This document shows, piece by piece, positions 36,364 through 47,071 of a stretch of DNA of 64,000 bases; the first letter of the stretch is position 1; each line of letters opens with the position of its first letter. Location of the stretch: assembly GCA_020809705.1 (NCBI GenBank), contig CP085834.1, positions 1,178,001 to 1,242,000 of the forward strand, written 5' to 3'. The notes under the pieces were generated by a model. That model had not been told where the DNA came from, made no database searches, and saw nothing but the letters and a program-made list of their open reading frames with translations. Both the position numbers and the translations under genes were made by a program. The DNA comes from Calonectria ilicicola (lineage: Eukaryota > Ascomycota > Sordariomycetes > Hypocreales > Nectriaceae).

Positions 36364-37666
36364 ATGTCGACTTCTAACCTTTCACCGGCGAAAGAGAGCG
36401 CTATATTAATTATCGGAGCGTAAGTTTGAAGACCCCTCCTCTCATTTTAACATTTATAGGAGAGACTAAGACTAACTCAACTGTGGTACAGTGGGACCTT
36501 TGGCATCAGCACAGCCTATCACCTTGCTAAGCGTGGTTATTCGAATATTACCTGTATCGACCGACACCCCTGGCCTAGCCCCGACTCAGCTGGCCACGAT
36601 CTTAATAGAATAATTCGAACCGAATACGACGAACCACTTTATACTGAGCTCGCCTTGCAAGCTCTGGACGCTTGGAGGCACCCGGAGTGGAATGGGATTT
36701 TCCATGAAACTGCGGGCAATGACCTAAACTTGCGAGCCTCGGACTGCCCTTTCAATCGCGATGGCAGTTGGGTTCATTCCAAAAAGGCTCTTGAGAAATG
36801 GGCCGCAGAAGCAATGCGCATGGGCGTAAAATTTATATCGGGACTTCAAGGCACAATGACCAGCATTCAGGTGGATAGCTTGGGGGCTCTTACTGGCGTA
36901 CGAGTTGCCTCAGGTAACGTTATCACAGCTGATCACTACATATTGAGTGCTGGAGCAGCATCTACCGAAGTTCTCCCAGAGCTTTCAAAAGAATTATGGG
37001 CAAAGTGTTGGACGACGGCTCAGATCGAGCTATCGGAAACGGAAATGGACCAATGGAAAGGTGTCCCGGTCATTGATCACGGCGAATTCGGCTTCATGGT
37101 CGAGCCGGATCTCGAAACCCGTAAGCAAACTATCCCAACATTGAGTGTTTGACGAGACAAACAGACTAACTCATACAGGACGTATCAATATTTGCAACAA
37201 GGGTCCTGGATACCAGTATCGAGCTGGAGTCTACACTGAATCGGGCAAACCAGTTCGCTACTCTATTCCGCGATATGCCAGTTCGCATCCCCATGATGGG
37301 ATCCCAGCCGAAGCCAAAGCAGCCATTAACCGCTTCATTGATACGATTATGCCTCAATTCTCTGGTCGGCCTCTTCTGGATGCAAAGGTCTCTTGGTATG
37401 CTGACTCGCCTGACGGCCATTGGTTGATTGATAGACACCCCCGGTACAAGTCACTTCTGGTGGCGAGTGGGGACTCTGGCCATGCATTCAAGATGTTTCC
37501 AATTATCGGAGCATATATTGCAGATGCCTTGGAAGGGAACCCAGGTGGGTTGCGCAAAGAGTGGCAATATGGCAACAGGCAGGCCAAAGGGAGGTCCGAT
37601 ACACTAGAGACTGAAGTTAAAGACATGAGAGATGTCCTGGGCCTCAGACTCGGTTTCAAAATTTGA
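36364..37666 (+). CDS. FAD-dependent amine/amino-acid oxidase (sarcosine/fructosyl-amino-acid oxidase-like)
   Basis: Three exons, 36364-36419, 36492-37120 and 37179-37666, give 390 residues. The first intron splits the dinucleotide-binding motif, giving IIGAGTFGIST after splicing. DLNRIIRTEYDEPLYTELA is the family-typical second motif, and GDSGHAFKMFPIIGAYIADAL the C-terminal FAD-proximal motif. These match DAO-fold enzymes acting on sarcosine, pipecolate or Amadori products. The segment that usually carries the Cys for covalent FAD attachment (CWYxDTPD pattern) reads VSWYADSPDGHW, so Cys is replaced by Ser. FAD may therefore be held non-covalently. No peroxisomal SKL ending is present; the protein ends in GFKI. 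Confidence 0.85.
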
Positions 37667-38089
37667 GTTTCCGATGATGAATTCGATACATAAAATACGG
37701 TTAAAGAACTTCCGTAAGCACGGAACATTTCGATTCTTTGTTGAAAACTTTGCTTCAGCAAAGATAACTTAATAAGTACGAGACTAAAGCTTGATCCTTC
37801 AGGGAGTTTCTTTGATGTGAAGGGCTCCACGTTCTATTTTACTATAAATAAACTTATAAATATTTAAATAAATAATTTTACTCTTTATTTGCGAGTCATG
37901 GCCAAATGGTTGTATCTGCCACCGTTGTGGCCTTGGAGCTCCGTCTAGGTTGAGTTCACGATTTACCATAATAAAACTCTTTATTTATTTTTATTTTTTG
38001 CATAGAAATATCTTAGATCTTGTTTCATATATATATACACCTAGCAAAACGTATATATGCATGCCGGGAGACTATTGAACAAATGCCGA
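37667..38089. other. AT-rich spacer between convergent genes
   Basis: Very AT-rich 3' flanks (runs of TTTATTTATT and TATATATA around 37.85-38.06 kb). No gene was seen. Confidence 0.5.
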
Positions 38090-39829
38090 CTAACTATTAA
38101 TTGAATGTGACAATGCTCCAAGCGAGCATAACTCATCGTTGTCCGTGGACTGTATTAAGTTTATGGTGGCTCTATTTTGAGGGATAAGAGTCTTGATTAC
38201 TTCGTGGAGCTCTTTTACGAGATACTTTGACTTGGAATAGGAGCCAGAGAGTAAGATATTCTATAAAAAAGATGTTAGCTGAAGTCGAATTGTAGTGAAC
38301 GTTCAGGACTCACTGATAATTGACACTCTAATCCGTTAAGCCTCATCATGGTCCCTCTCAAAATACCACAAGTCATTGACGCACTGGACTTGAAACATCC
38401 TAGGATATCGCTGTTGCTGAATTTGAGCTGCCCATGCTGGAAAGCTGGGATATCCTGGGGCATTTCGAAATGCACTGTCCATTCAGTGCCATCATTCTGA
38501 AAGCCGGGAAGAATTCGCTGCTCAAATTGTTCACAACAGGATTTGGTGATTCCTTCAAGAATAGTGCTATCTATTCCGCGTCGCAGCTGTCGTGTCGTGA
38601 TCTTCAGCTGCTGTTCGACAAGCTTCGCAAACTCAGCTTGAGCGTGTTTATATCTATAAAAATAACGTCAGCCAACGGTTCTAAGCTATTCTTCACTCTC
38701 GATCCTGAAGTGAACGAAAGGGTCGTAGAATGACAGGAATAAGTATAGGGGAAGAGAATACCCTGCTGATTCGACCATAAAAGAAGATGGAACATCATTT
38801 ACTTCAACATAGCCATGTGAAGCAAGTCGCAGCATATACGGCGAACATGTGACAGCGATTTCATCACAGCTAAGAACCGCAACAATGTGCTGCGGAGTTT
38901 CTAAATTCTGTTCGTCAAAGACAAGTGCACCAGAGTCGATGTAATACTGCAAAACTGCAAAGGATTGTGGGATAACCTTGGCATGTTGCATAAGCGCACA
39001 CTCAGCCAATATCGCCATATAATAGTTCCAGATCGCACGAACAAAAAAGTCGGGTACAGCTATGGCAATGCCTTCAAGCCTCAAGGACGCAAATGACGCA
39101 AACGAGAACGGCTGGCCTTGGCGTAATAGATTTGCGATTGCATGCTCGACTTGATGAAGTTCTCTCTCGAGTTGACAGCGCATGGCCTTTTCGTCACCAA
39201 GGATGAAGCTACGTTCATCTTTCATCTGGGGATCAAGTTCTTCTATCCAATTACGAGGCTCGGGTGAATCAACAGTAAATGATGAGGTATCAGTATACGA
39301 GAATCTTTTGCGGCCAAAATATGGCTTGCGAGAAAGTGGTCTGATGCTGAGTGCGGACACCCTTGGAGTAGTGACTTGAGCTTGGCTGACCTACCGATAG
39401 CGTCTCTCCATTAGAATCCTGCGCGTCGGGGAAAAAGAGAGAAGATAGTGGGTCAAGTCTTACCGGCATTTGACAAATTGTAACAGACTGGTTCCCAGGT
39501 GAAAACGCAATGCAAGGAGCTTCATCAAATCGAATAGAAACTCCAACAAATTGAGCTCCTGACTCTGGATATTGTCGGCTGAGCGGGAGATATTGAGACG
39601 AGTAAGATCCGGCAGGTTTAAGACTCCCGACGTTGCCTATATCCTTTTGCACTGTCAATCTCTTTTTGGATTGATCTAGAGTTGGCGAATGAACAGAAGT
39701 GTCGAGTTTTGTGATTGGCTGCAGGTAGCTAGAGAAGAACAAAGCTGGATATAACGAAGAATCCCGCACACCAGTCTCAAGCTTGGAGCTTCTCAATTTA
39801 TTATCGTGAATATTGAAGACCTCAAGGGT
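38090..39829 (-). pseudogene. Hsp70-like (actin-fold) C-terminal segment without its own start
   Basis: Four exons join in frame: 39829-39464, 39390-38762, 38653-38314 and 38260-38090 (501 codons plus stop). Introns of 73, 108 and 53 nt have canonical ends. GAQFVGVSIRFDEAPCIAFS is in the place of the first phosphate-binding segment of Hsp70-like ATPases but is degenerate. ILLSGSYSKSKYLVKEL matches the second phosphate/adenosine motif (GG.s.S.yL), and CSLGALSHSI the final A..GA helix. No ATG opens this frame. It continues upstream across a TAA (39830-39832) for about 69 more codons to 40039, overlapping the end of the TPR gene. The simplest reading is that it was the C-terminal part of that gene, separated by a one-base shift and a stop. 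The nucleotide-binding residues are poorly kept, so ATPase activity is doubtful. Confidence 0.6.
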
Positions 39830-39972
39830 TTAATAGGGTTCGTCGGCCGGGTCCGTTGTCACATTTTCGATAAATGGCTTAGGTGTATTTGATCGTTCAA
39901 CGTCGGGTGTTGATTGACGCAGAGGTTCCTCACTGCGAGGCCAACGTGGTCGAGCCTCACGTAACTTGTTCA

Positions 39973-42451
39973 TCAATCGTTGATGGGGCAACGGTTGACG
40001 GAAAGGCCTTTGAGAAGCCGACCTGGTAGGCCTTGCACTTCATCTGTTTCTTTGGCTGCATTATCATGAGAGTCAACTGTATCATTGTTTTGGGCCTCCG
40101 GTGTTGCTGTTTGTCTACTTAGGTCGCTGCTGGATACAGCTGGGATTGGTTGAGAACGTCTTCTCATCAACCCACTGTTGTTACCCTCGTGTAAGGGATT
40201 GGTAGGATGGAGATTCTGTAAAAACGTGACTGGGCTGGTCTTTCCATATAGCCCATATCTTTTGGAGCGAAGCTGTGCGCTGGAATGGTCTTCGGAGAGG
40301 CTTGGTTCATGTTTCTCCGGTGGTTTTGGCTGTTCAGTAAGGCCAGGTTGGACGCGCCTCAACGCTGCCCGGCGAGGTGAGAGGTCTCCGTCGTTCGTAT
40401 TCGGGGTGCCATAGGTAAATTCATGGTTCTGAGTTGGTTGAGCTCCGGTTGCAGGTGGAAATACTTCACCTTGGTAGCGATCTTGAGGATCCTGATCCGG
40501 TTGTGTGACAGTATTTTTTCCATTAGCAGAAGTCCCTCCCTGCAGAAGATCAGGTCCGCTTTGCACGAAGAACTCCTTGCCCGTGTCTGTCTCATAAATC
40601 ATCGTTCCCCTTCTTTCATCTTTCATGGCCCGCGTAAGACCATCGGAGGAGATGTTTGGAACGAGTGTCATCCAATTTTCCGCTAACCCCGGTGTTGGTA
40701 CGGACAGACCAGATGAAGAAGATTGAGGGCTGGTTGGAGTTCGTGCCACTGGAGCTGGAATCTCTTCATCGGCAGGCTTTGTGCAAAATATCGATCCGAT
40801 CAAGGTCTCGTGATTGAGAATGTATTGAGTAGCTGATTGGACATTCTGCGGGATTGTCGTAGCCCAGGCTCGCGGTATCGAGTGACGAACGGCCTCCGCT
40901 TCCAACGACTCGCCTTTGCTTTCGCAAATGCTTGCAAACAACCACAAACACTCGTTATAATCGTAACTACGATTACCCAGAATCTTCTTCTTGCCTTGCA
41001 ACACAGTCTTGCAGACGTCGTAAGCTTTATCGTAGTGTTTGCCCTCGAGGTGGGCAAGAGCAACAGCTTGAAGCAAGTGGAAGGTAGGAAGATTAGCGGC
41101 TGACTTGGTTTTGGGCAATGTGGCGATGATTCCAGTAGCGTGATCCCACTTTTCTTGAAGGCAACAACACAATGCTAATTGAACTTTGAGTTGTTTGAAG
41201 CCTGTCCCACTCTCCCCAGTACATCGCTCTACAGCCTTGCGTAGGAATTGCTCCGACTTGCTGTAGTTCCTTTCCGTGAAACTTGAATAGGCTAGTTCCT
41301 CGAAATTCCTGAGAAAATCGAGCTCAATGTCATCGTTATCATCATCCTCCTCCTCCTCCTCCATTCTTGCATCCCGACTAGCATCTTTTTCTTGGTTATG
41401 TGGTGCTTCTTCTGTGATAGGGCCAGCAGATGCGGCCAACTTTGCATCGTGGCTTGAAGCAAAGTTCCCTTCCGCCCTGTTTTCTTCCCCGGATTCTTCA
41501 ATTGTGCTCAGATAATTCCACAACTCAATTTCGTCCCTTTGGGCATCGGTCAACTGTGCAATATCACTGCCTCCCCAGATAGAAGGAGCTGACTTCCCAT
41601 CTACTGGTCCGTGTTGTGTGCTAGCTGTTGAGCTCGCTTTGCTGTGAAAGTTCTGCGCGGCCTTGGCAAGACTTTCGAGATTCCTGCTCAGTCGCGCGGA
41701 AAAAGCATCAGGGTTCATCCCCCGACGATTTGCAACTTTCAAAGATTCCTTGACAAGCTTGTTGAGTTTGTGTAGTTCTTGGAATATATTTTCTTGCGAA
41801 ACGTTCGTTCGAAAAGAGAGAGATCTAGATTAAACCACGTTAGCATCTACTGCTCGTGAAGAAGAAACCGACGCTACCTACACGCTAACCACAGCAAGGG
41901 ATGTCTGGAGAGCACAATTGGATTTGTAGACCTTGCTAGTGAAGTCATCAATCTCTTCACTACGTATTGAAAGCTTGAGGTGTATGCTTGGCTTCCTCAA
42001 AAGCTTATCGAAGTTGTTTGCATCATGGCCATGCTCTCCAGTGAGATCCACAATCAATTCAGTTAGTCCGTTTATACTGAGTTCACAATCTGAAAGCGCA
42101 TTTTTGATCTGACGCCACATATGCTCATCCAGGTGTGCAAGAGTCAAGGCTTGGGATTGGCACCGTCGAACCATGTGCTCAACAGATTTGAGCAAGTCAA
42201 CAAGCTGTGTGACCTCTTTCGAAAGATCCGATATCTTGGAGTCGGTATTTTTTACATCTTGAACCAACTCGTATAACCAGCTAGATACCTAGTGATTCGT
42301 ATCAGTACGTATTGGTAAGACTTGTGGCGTAAACACGATTATCGCCAAACAGCCTCAGACGCCGGGATCTTCGCTCCAAAAAAAAACACCTCACCTTCTG
42401 TGTTTTTCCGGCTAGTGCCGCCGCGGAGAGAGTAATGGAAAGGGGATCCAT
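39973..42451 (-). CDS. Fungal STAND-type N-terminal (Helo-like) domain + TPR protein
   Basis: Three exons, 42451-42395, 42288-41882 and 41824-39973, give 771 residues ending at a TGA. The start MDPLSITLSAAALAGKTQK followed by a helical bundle (about residues 1-150) is the common N-terminal domain of fungal STAND and related proteins. An acidic tract (EEEEEDDDNDD) precedes TPR-like helices (FEELAYSSFTERNYSKSEQFLRKA and following units, about residues 290-450). The last 250 residues are polar and low-complexity. There is no NACHT or NB-ARC domain. In the last 70 codons another frame is open that leads to the Hsp70-like segment. The annotated C-terminus may therefore be the product of a frameshift. 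Confidence 0.75.
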
Positions 42452-43696
42452 CAGCTAGAGAGATGCAAAAGCCAATCAAACGAACGGAGATTTCTGCGAT
42501 GGTCATCGGTTGCAGGAGGAAGTAATGCAACCAACGAGCAGCAAACTGCAATGTGCAAGCCGGAACTCAGAGAAGGTAATGAGGAAAAGAGGAAAGCGAG
42601 GAGCAAAGCGGGGTTTCCAGTTCCTTTCTCCCAGAGCCTGCTCAAACACACGATACTGGAATTGAGGCTTGCAGCGTGGGGATGACCAGTGATGTGGGCC
42701 ATTCGATCTAATTCGCCACAAGGGTGCGACATGCAGAACTGGGCTTAATAGTTCACAGAGCTGAAAGCCACACAAATTGCATCGGTAAATTTAAGCGACT
42801 AATTGGAAAGCAGCAGACTCAGAGAGAAATTGGAAGATGTGCAAACAGGGAATTGTGTCAGAATCAAGTCACGACATATGAGCGGAAACATCGTCCTTTC
42901 CAATTTCTTTCCAAGCTTCTCTTGCAAGTCTGTCTGTAAGCTTATCCTCTCACTCACGCACTAGGTGCTTTGACCTGGCCCACTGTAGCTGAGTCCAGCT
43001 CAGGCCATGAGAGACAGGGGAGCAATAGCCCTTAAGATCCAACCTGCAGCACTTAGCGCTTGCCTAAGGGACAAAATTTCCCCGGTCGGTTAGGTTAAGT
43101 GTACATACTTACTCCTTTTGGTCTAGTAGAGAAAACAAACAACAAACCTGTTCCGAAGGGGGCTGTGTGTGTTTGCCTTTTGGGCTAGTTACAAAAACAA
43201 ACAGCGGACTTGACCCGGGGCAAGCTCCGAAGCCACAAATGTGGCAGAGACCATGATGTGCTGGCCATGATTTGCTGGCCATGATTTGCCGGCCATGATT
43301 TGCTGGCCATGATTTGCCCAACCAAGAAATAGTCAACTTGATCCTCTGCATAGCACAACTATGATGTCATCATCTTCATCCATTGATGCAGCATGTGATT
43401 TGAACTTTGCATCTTCCAGGAACAGTTAGTATACTTACTACCTTTATGGCTCTAGAGCATCTTGCGGAAATTTGGGCCAAGAGTGCTATTTACTTTTGAG
43501 TCTTGCCGCAGGCATAAATATATTTTACTGGATATGCAGATAATTATTTGCTAAAATAATTATGCTTAAACAGCTTTATGTGTGCACTTAGCAAAGTGTA
43601 TACGTGTGGGCAGCAAAACTCTGAATTTTCTTTAACTAGACCAAAATTACACTAGAACCACCTATTAACACATTCTAATAATATCCCTCCCGGTTA
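42452..43696. other. Intergenic with short tandem repeat
   Basis: This holds the promoter of the TPR gene and the 3' flank of the alcohol dehydrogenase. It contains four copies of a 14-bp unit at 43260-43315. No gene was seen. Confidence 0.5.
43260..43318. repeat. 14-bp tandem repeat, four copies
   Basis: GCTGGCCATGATTT is repeated at 43260, 43274, 43288 (one T-to-C) and 43302, followed by a partial copy. A weaker copy precedes it. Each unit holds the palindrome TGGCCA. Confidence 0.9.
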
Positions 43697-44671
43697 TTAT
43701 GGGATCGCATATAGCCTTCCAGTAACTCCACCCTGTCCTAGCATCTCAAGACCCTTTGGAATATCCAGAAACGGAATTTCTTCAATTTTCGGATCCAAAT
43801 CCCCTGCCGCAAGCATTTCAATCACCTTCCGAAACTCTTCAATACTTGCGCTTGTTGATCCTCTCAGTGAAACATTTCTTGTCACTAGATCAGTTGACGC
43901 GAATTGGATCGTTTGACTTGCGAGGCCAACCAGCACAACAATACCACCAAGACGTACGTTAGACAAGGCAGCCTGAACCGTCGCCTGAGCCCCTGCAAAG
44001 TCCAGTATAACGTCAAAGGTCTTGTCCGAAAAGTGATCCAGGCTGGTTGCACATTCAATGGCACCGACACGGCATGCATTTTCGAACGCTTTTGTGTTGA
44101 TATCCACACCGTAGACCTTTGCACCTTGAAGCGCTGCAATTGCAACTCCGTTGAGGCCGAGGCCTCCTAAACCGATGACGCAAACCGTTGACTTGTCGGA
44201 TACGCAGCCTTCAGTAACAACTGCGTGGTAGGCTGTAGAGATTGAGTCGGAAGCCACAGCAGCATGAGCGAAGCTGACATTTTCCGGGAGCCGAACCAAG
44301 TTCTTGACTGGGGCCACAGCGTACTCAGCGTAACCTCCATCGCATCCGACACCAAGAGCTTCTTGAAAATTGCGTTCAATGATAGGGTGTCCTACGCAGG
44401 CTACCGCTACACGATCACCGATCTTGAAGGATTCTGTTGGCGAAGACTCGTCGTTGACAACATCGACAATGGTTCCGGCCACTTCATGACCGAGAATCAC
44501 TGGCAGCGCGCACATCCAGGCGGCCCCACCTCCGTGGAGGACATGGGTGTCGGAATGGCAAAGGCCCGCAGCCTTTACTTGGATCAACGCCTGGCCTTTG
44601 CTTGGCTTGGGGACGGCCACATCGCGTAGCTGAAGCCCCTCTTCGGCACCGAGGAATTGAAATGCCTTCAT
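43697..44671 (-). CDS. Zinc alcohol dehydrogenase (MDR family), short form
   Basis: A single exon encodes 324 residues. GLCHSDTHV (first catalytic zinc Cys) and GHEVAG (zinc His and Glu) are present, as is the NAD(P)-binding CVIGLGGLGLNG. The four-cysteine structural-zinc lobe is missing: the region between DRVAVAC and GCDGGYAEY holds almost no Cys. That places it with alcohol dehydrogenases or sorbitol-type MDRs that rely on one zinc. It would interconvert an alcohol and a carbonyl in the cytosol. A TATATA element lies about 110 bases upstream of the start. The substrate is unknown. Confidence 0.88.
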   Translation of the reverse strand: MKAFQFLGAEEGLQLRDVAVPKPSKGQALIQVKAAGLCHSDTHVLHGGGAAWMCALPVILGHEVAGTIVDVVNDESSPTESFKIGDRVAVACVGHPIIERNFQEALGVGCDGGYAEYAVAPVKNLVRLPENVSFAHAAVASDSISTAYHAVVTEGCVSDKSTVCVIGLGGLGLNGVAIAALQGAKVYGVDINTKAFENACRVGAIECATSLDHFSDKTFDVILDFAGAQATVQAALSNVRLGGIVVLVGLASQTIQFASTDLVTRNVSLRGSTSASIEEFRKVIEMLAAGDLDPKIEEIPFLDIPKGLEMLGQGGVTGRLYAIP

Positions 44672-44779
44672 AATTATTGAGTAATGGAAAAGTATTGATG
44701 TGTAATTTGTAATGAGAAGTGAGAGAGGTGATGTTGAGTGAATAGTTAGTCCACACTTTTGTCTACTTCAACCTCGGGA

Positions 44780-44785
44780 TATATA
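44780..44785 (-). promoter_or_regulatory. TATA box of the alcohol dehydrogenase gene
   Basis: TATATA on the minus strand, 109 bases upstream of the ATG at 44671. Confidence 0.45.
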
Positions 44786-44792
44786 GCCATCG

Positions 44793-44872
44793 CAAAAATA
44801 TGAATCATTGTGCATCAATCAATAAAAGGACCAAAAAATATGAATCATCGTGAATCGAGTGAGAAAAGACCA
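44793..44872. repeat. Imperfect 40-bp tandem duplication
   Basis: Two adjacent copies begin AAAAATATGAATCAT and end in a purine-rich word closing with GACCA. They differ at about a quarter of positions in the middle. They lie directly upstream of the dehydrogenase TATA box. Confidence 0.6.
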
Positions 44873-45936
44873 AATTCAGAATAGCCTGTGTTTGGTTTAA
44901 CTTTTTTTGCAACTATTAAAAACGGTCGTGCTTTTCTTCACCCCACATATTCCCGCGTATTCCGATTCTATGATCCGCGAACTAAACATTATCGGGTCAG
45001 AAATTTCTGATTTTCATTTTTATCACCTCGGAAAAATAACTGCATTAAATAATCGAGTTTCTCTTTGTATCTTGAAAAGGATTCATATGTTGTCTCACTG
45101 ATGGGAATAAAGCGTCAGATTGTGGAGTTTCGTAACGAATACTCAAAATCTTTTTTCTACGTCAGATCCCAAAATCGGGAACCTGCCGTATTGTTAGCGG
45201 GAACTCTTTTTTCGCCCTGCGCTAATAACCTTAAAACTCATCATTTCTCCGTATAAATGTCTACATTCGGTCGAACTTCATCAGTTGGTATCCTTGCGTA
45301 CCCTAGACCATATACGACACGAAGAATGTACCTGTTAAATGACAAAGTGACATTATCTGATGGCCTTCATCAAGCAGTAAATATTATTTAGCAAGTAATT
45401 CAGTATACCAGGGCCAGAAAAAGCCGCCGGATCTCATTAAATTTGACTACCGAATGAAACTTGAAGCGAAATGGAAGCGAGGCTAGGATCATCGTGGCAA
45501 AAAGTCGTGGGCAAGAGTTGGCATTTTAATGAAACGATAATCTCCTTGAATAAATTTTCTATCACCCAGTGAAGTCATATGAATTTATCCCATCTTAGAT
45601 CCATCACGTTTTGTATTCTCCGGGTAATTCTTAATGCCGTCACAACGCGATCTGCCCAGATAAGACGCGCTATTCTTATCGTCACGGAGCCAACTCGTAT
45701 AACTGCCCAAAACAGATGGAGCATCAAATATGTGTGGGGTGGTGCAACTTGGAAATTAGCCAAAATGACCACTCATAGGCCAATGCCCAACTCAGCTGTT
45801 CCTGACAGGGCTATTTTATCCACAATTAACGCTACCACAATCGATGCTGAATGGAGGGTGGAGCACTATCCGTGTATTCTTTAAAACTCAAATGAAATAA
45901 GATGGGCAGGTGGCGCATTTTCGCGTTGTGTTCGAA

Positions 45937-47071
45937 ATGTCCTCCATGTTTCAGCCCGTCACGATGCGGCTAACTGTCTCAGCCTTACTGCTTGGCCTCG
46001 CCAAGGCGGCAGACATCACTTATGTCACAGATCTACCCATCGCTTCATCTCTCGCAAGTATCTCCTCGGCACGAGCTGATCGCATGACAGAACAGGTGCT
46101 AATATGGATCTTCTGCAGGCATCCTGCGCCTTCGAGGTCGTGTCCGTACGATTCTTGCTAGAAAGCAACTCGCCCTGTCCGACCGAAGCGACCCAGTTCC
46201 AATCATGTATCTGCACGTCACAATTTAAAAGTATTTCCGCGTCGATAATCAATGCAATGCCGGATTTCTGTGGTGGCCCTGTCACTGGGGGTCGAGATCA
46301 GTCTTCAGCGATAACCGGTTTGTCGGCATATTGCAATCAGGATACTACGTACACATTCGAAACGCCAGAGCACCCTGTAACTTCTTACATTTACGAGTTG
46401 GATGCCTTTAAAAGTTTAGCATCGTGTGCGCAAAGCCCATTGCGATCAATTGTGAATTCGCAGGTGAGTTTAGCATCGACGACGTTCTGGTCTGTTTCTC
46501 AACAAGTTATTAGATGGGCGAATACTTCTGTCCGTCCTATCGGTCGGGACTAGCCCCATGTGTGTGCGACGAGCAGGATCACTCGACAGATGTGAATAAT
46601 CAGCTTGCGAGCATGGTCGAGGATACATGTGATAGCACCCAAAGCATCGAGGCTGCAAAAGACGTCTTCGCGGGATATTGCCTCCTAAACTCGGGCATCA
46701 CATCAACTACAGCGAATACAAAGCCGACAGGCAAGAGCGTCGAAGAGACAGGGAATGGGATATCGAACTCGCGGGCATTTCCTCAAGAGACGGGCTCGAG
46801 CAGCCAACACGATGAGGACAGGGGCCGCCCTAGTGGACTTAGTACGGGGGCTATTGTAGGCATAGCAGTTGGATGTGCAGTTGCTGTTGCTGGGTTGGTA
46901 TTCGCCGTGTTCTTCCTATTAAAGAGAAGCCGAAAGAACAAAACATCGGAGCCAAACACGCCGATCCCTTTAAGCAACCAAGGTCAAATGCGTAGAGAAA
47001 CAGCCCCTCCAGCATATGAGGCTGGGGATTTTGGTAAAAGGTTTCATGGAGAGCAGGAACGTAATCAATAA
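45937..47071 (+). CDS. Secreted-domain, single-pass membrane protein with Cys-rich ectodomain
   Basis: The start encodes a signal peptide (MRLTVSALLLGLAKA after a few residues). Two Cys-rich modules follow (SPCPTEATQFQSCICTSQ and YFCPSYRSGLAPCVCDE), each resembling the repeat seen in fungal extracellular surface proteins. A Ser/Thr-rich stalk precedes a clear membrane span (GAIVGIAVGCAVAVAGLVF) and a basic stop-transfer (KRSRKNK). The short cytosolic tail contains APPAYE, a PPxY motif of the kind bound by WW-domain ubiquitin ligases. The last intron (46464-46513) is firm and the final exon is 46514-47071. The first intron, within 46.05-46.13 kb, is uncertain; a 38-nt intron ending at CAG before 46094 keeps the frame but is unusually short. 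A wall sensor or surface receptor role is possible. Confidence 0.7.

Larger units (their letters stand above)
44672..45936. other. Intergenic with possible membrane-protein remnant
   Basis: Near the left end lie a TATA element (44780-44785) and a 40-bp direct repeat (44793-44872). The minus strand at about 45.57-45.77 kb has an open stretch (LHLFWAVIRVGSVTIRIARL) resembling a transmembrane segment pair of fungal multi-span proteins, but no full gene is present. Confidence 0.4.

Noticed and set aside
38654..38761. Reading the Hsp70-like segment through 38686-38761 to the TAG
   Set aside because: A canonical 108-nt intron (GTATTC..TTTTTATAG with CTGAC branch site) restores the frame into the ILLSGSYSKSKYL motif, so the read-through end is intronic.
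39391..39463. Apparent frameshift in the Hsp70-like segment
   Set aside because: A 73-nt GTAAGA..GGTAG intron joins the two frames exactly, so no mutation is needed there.
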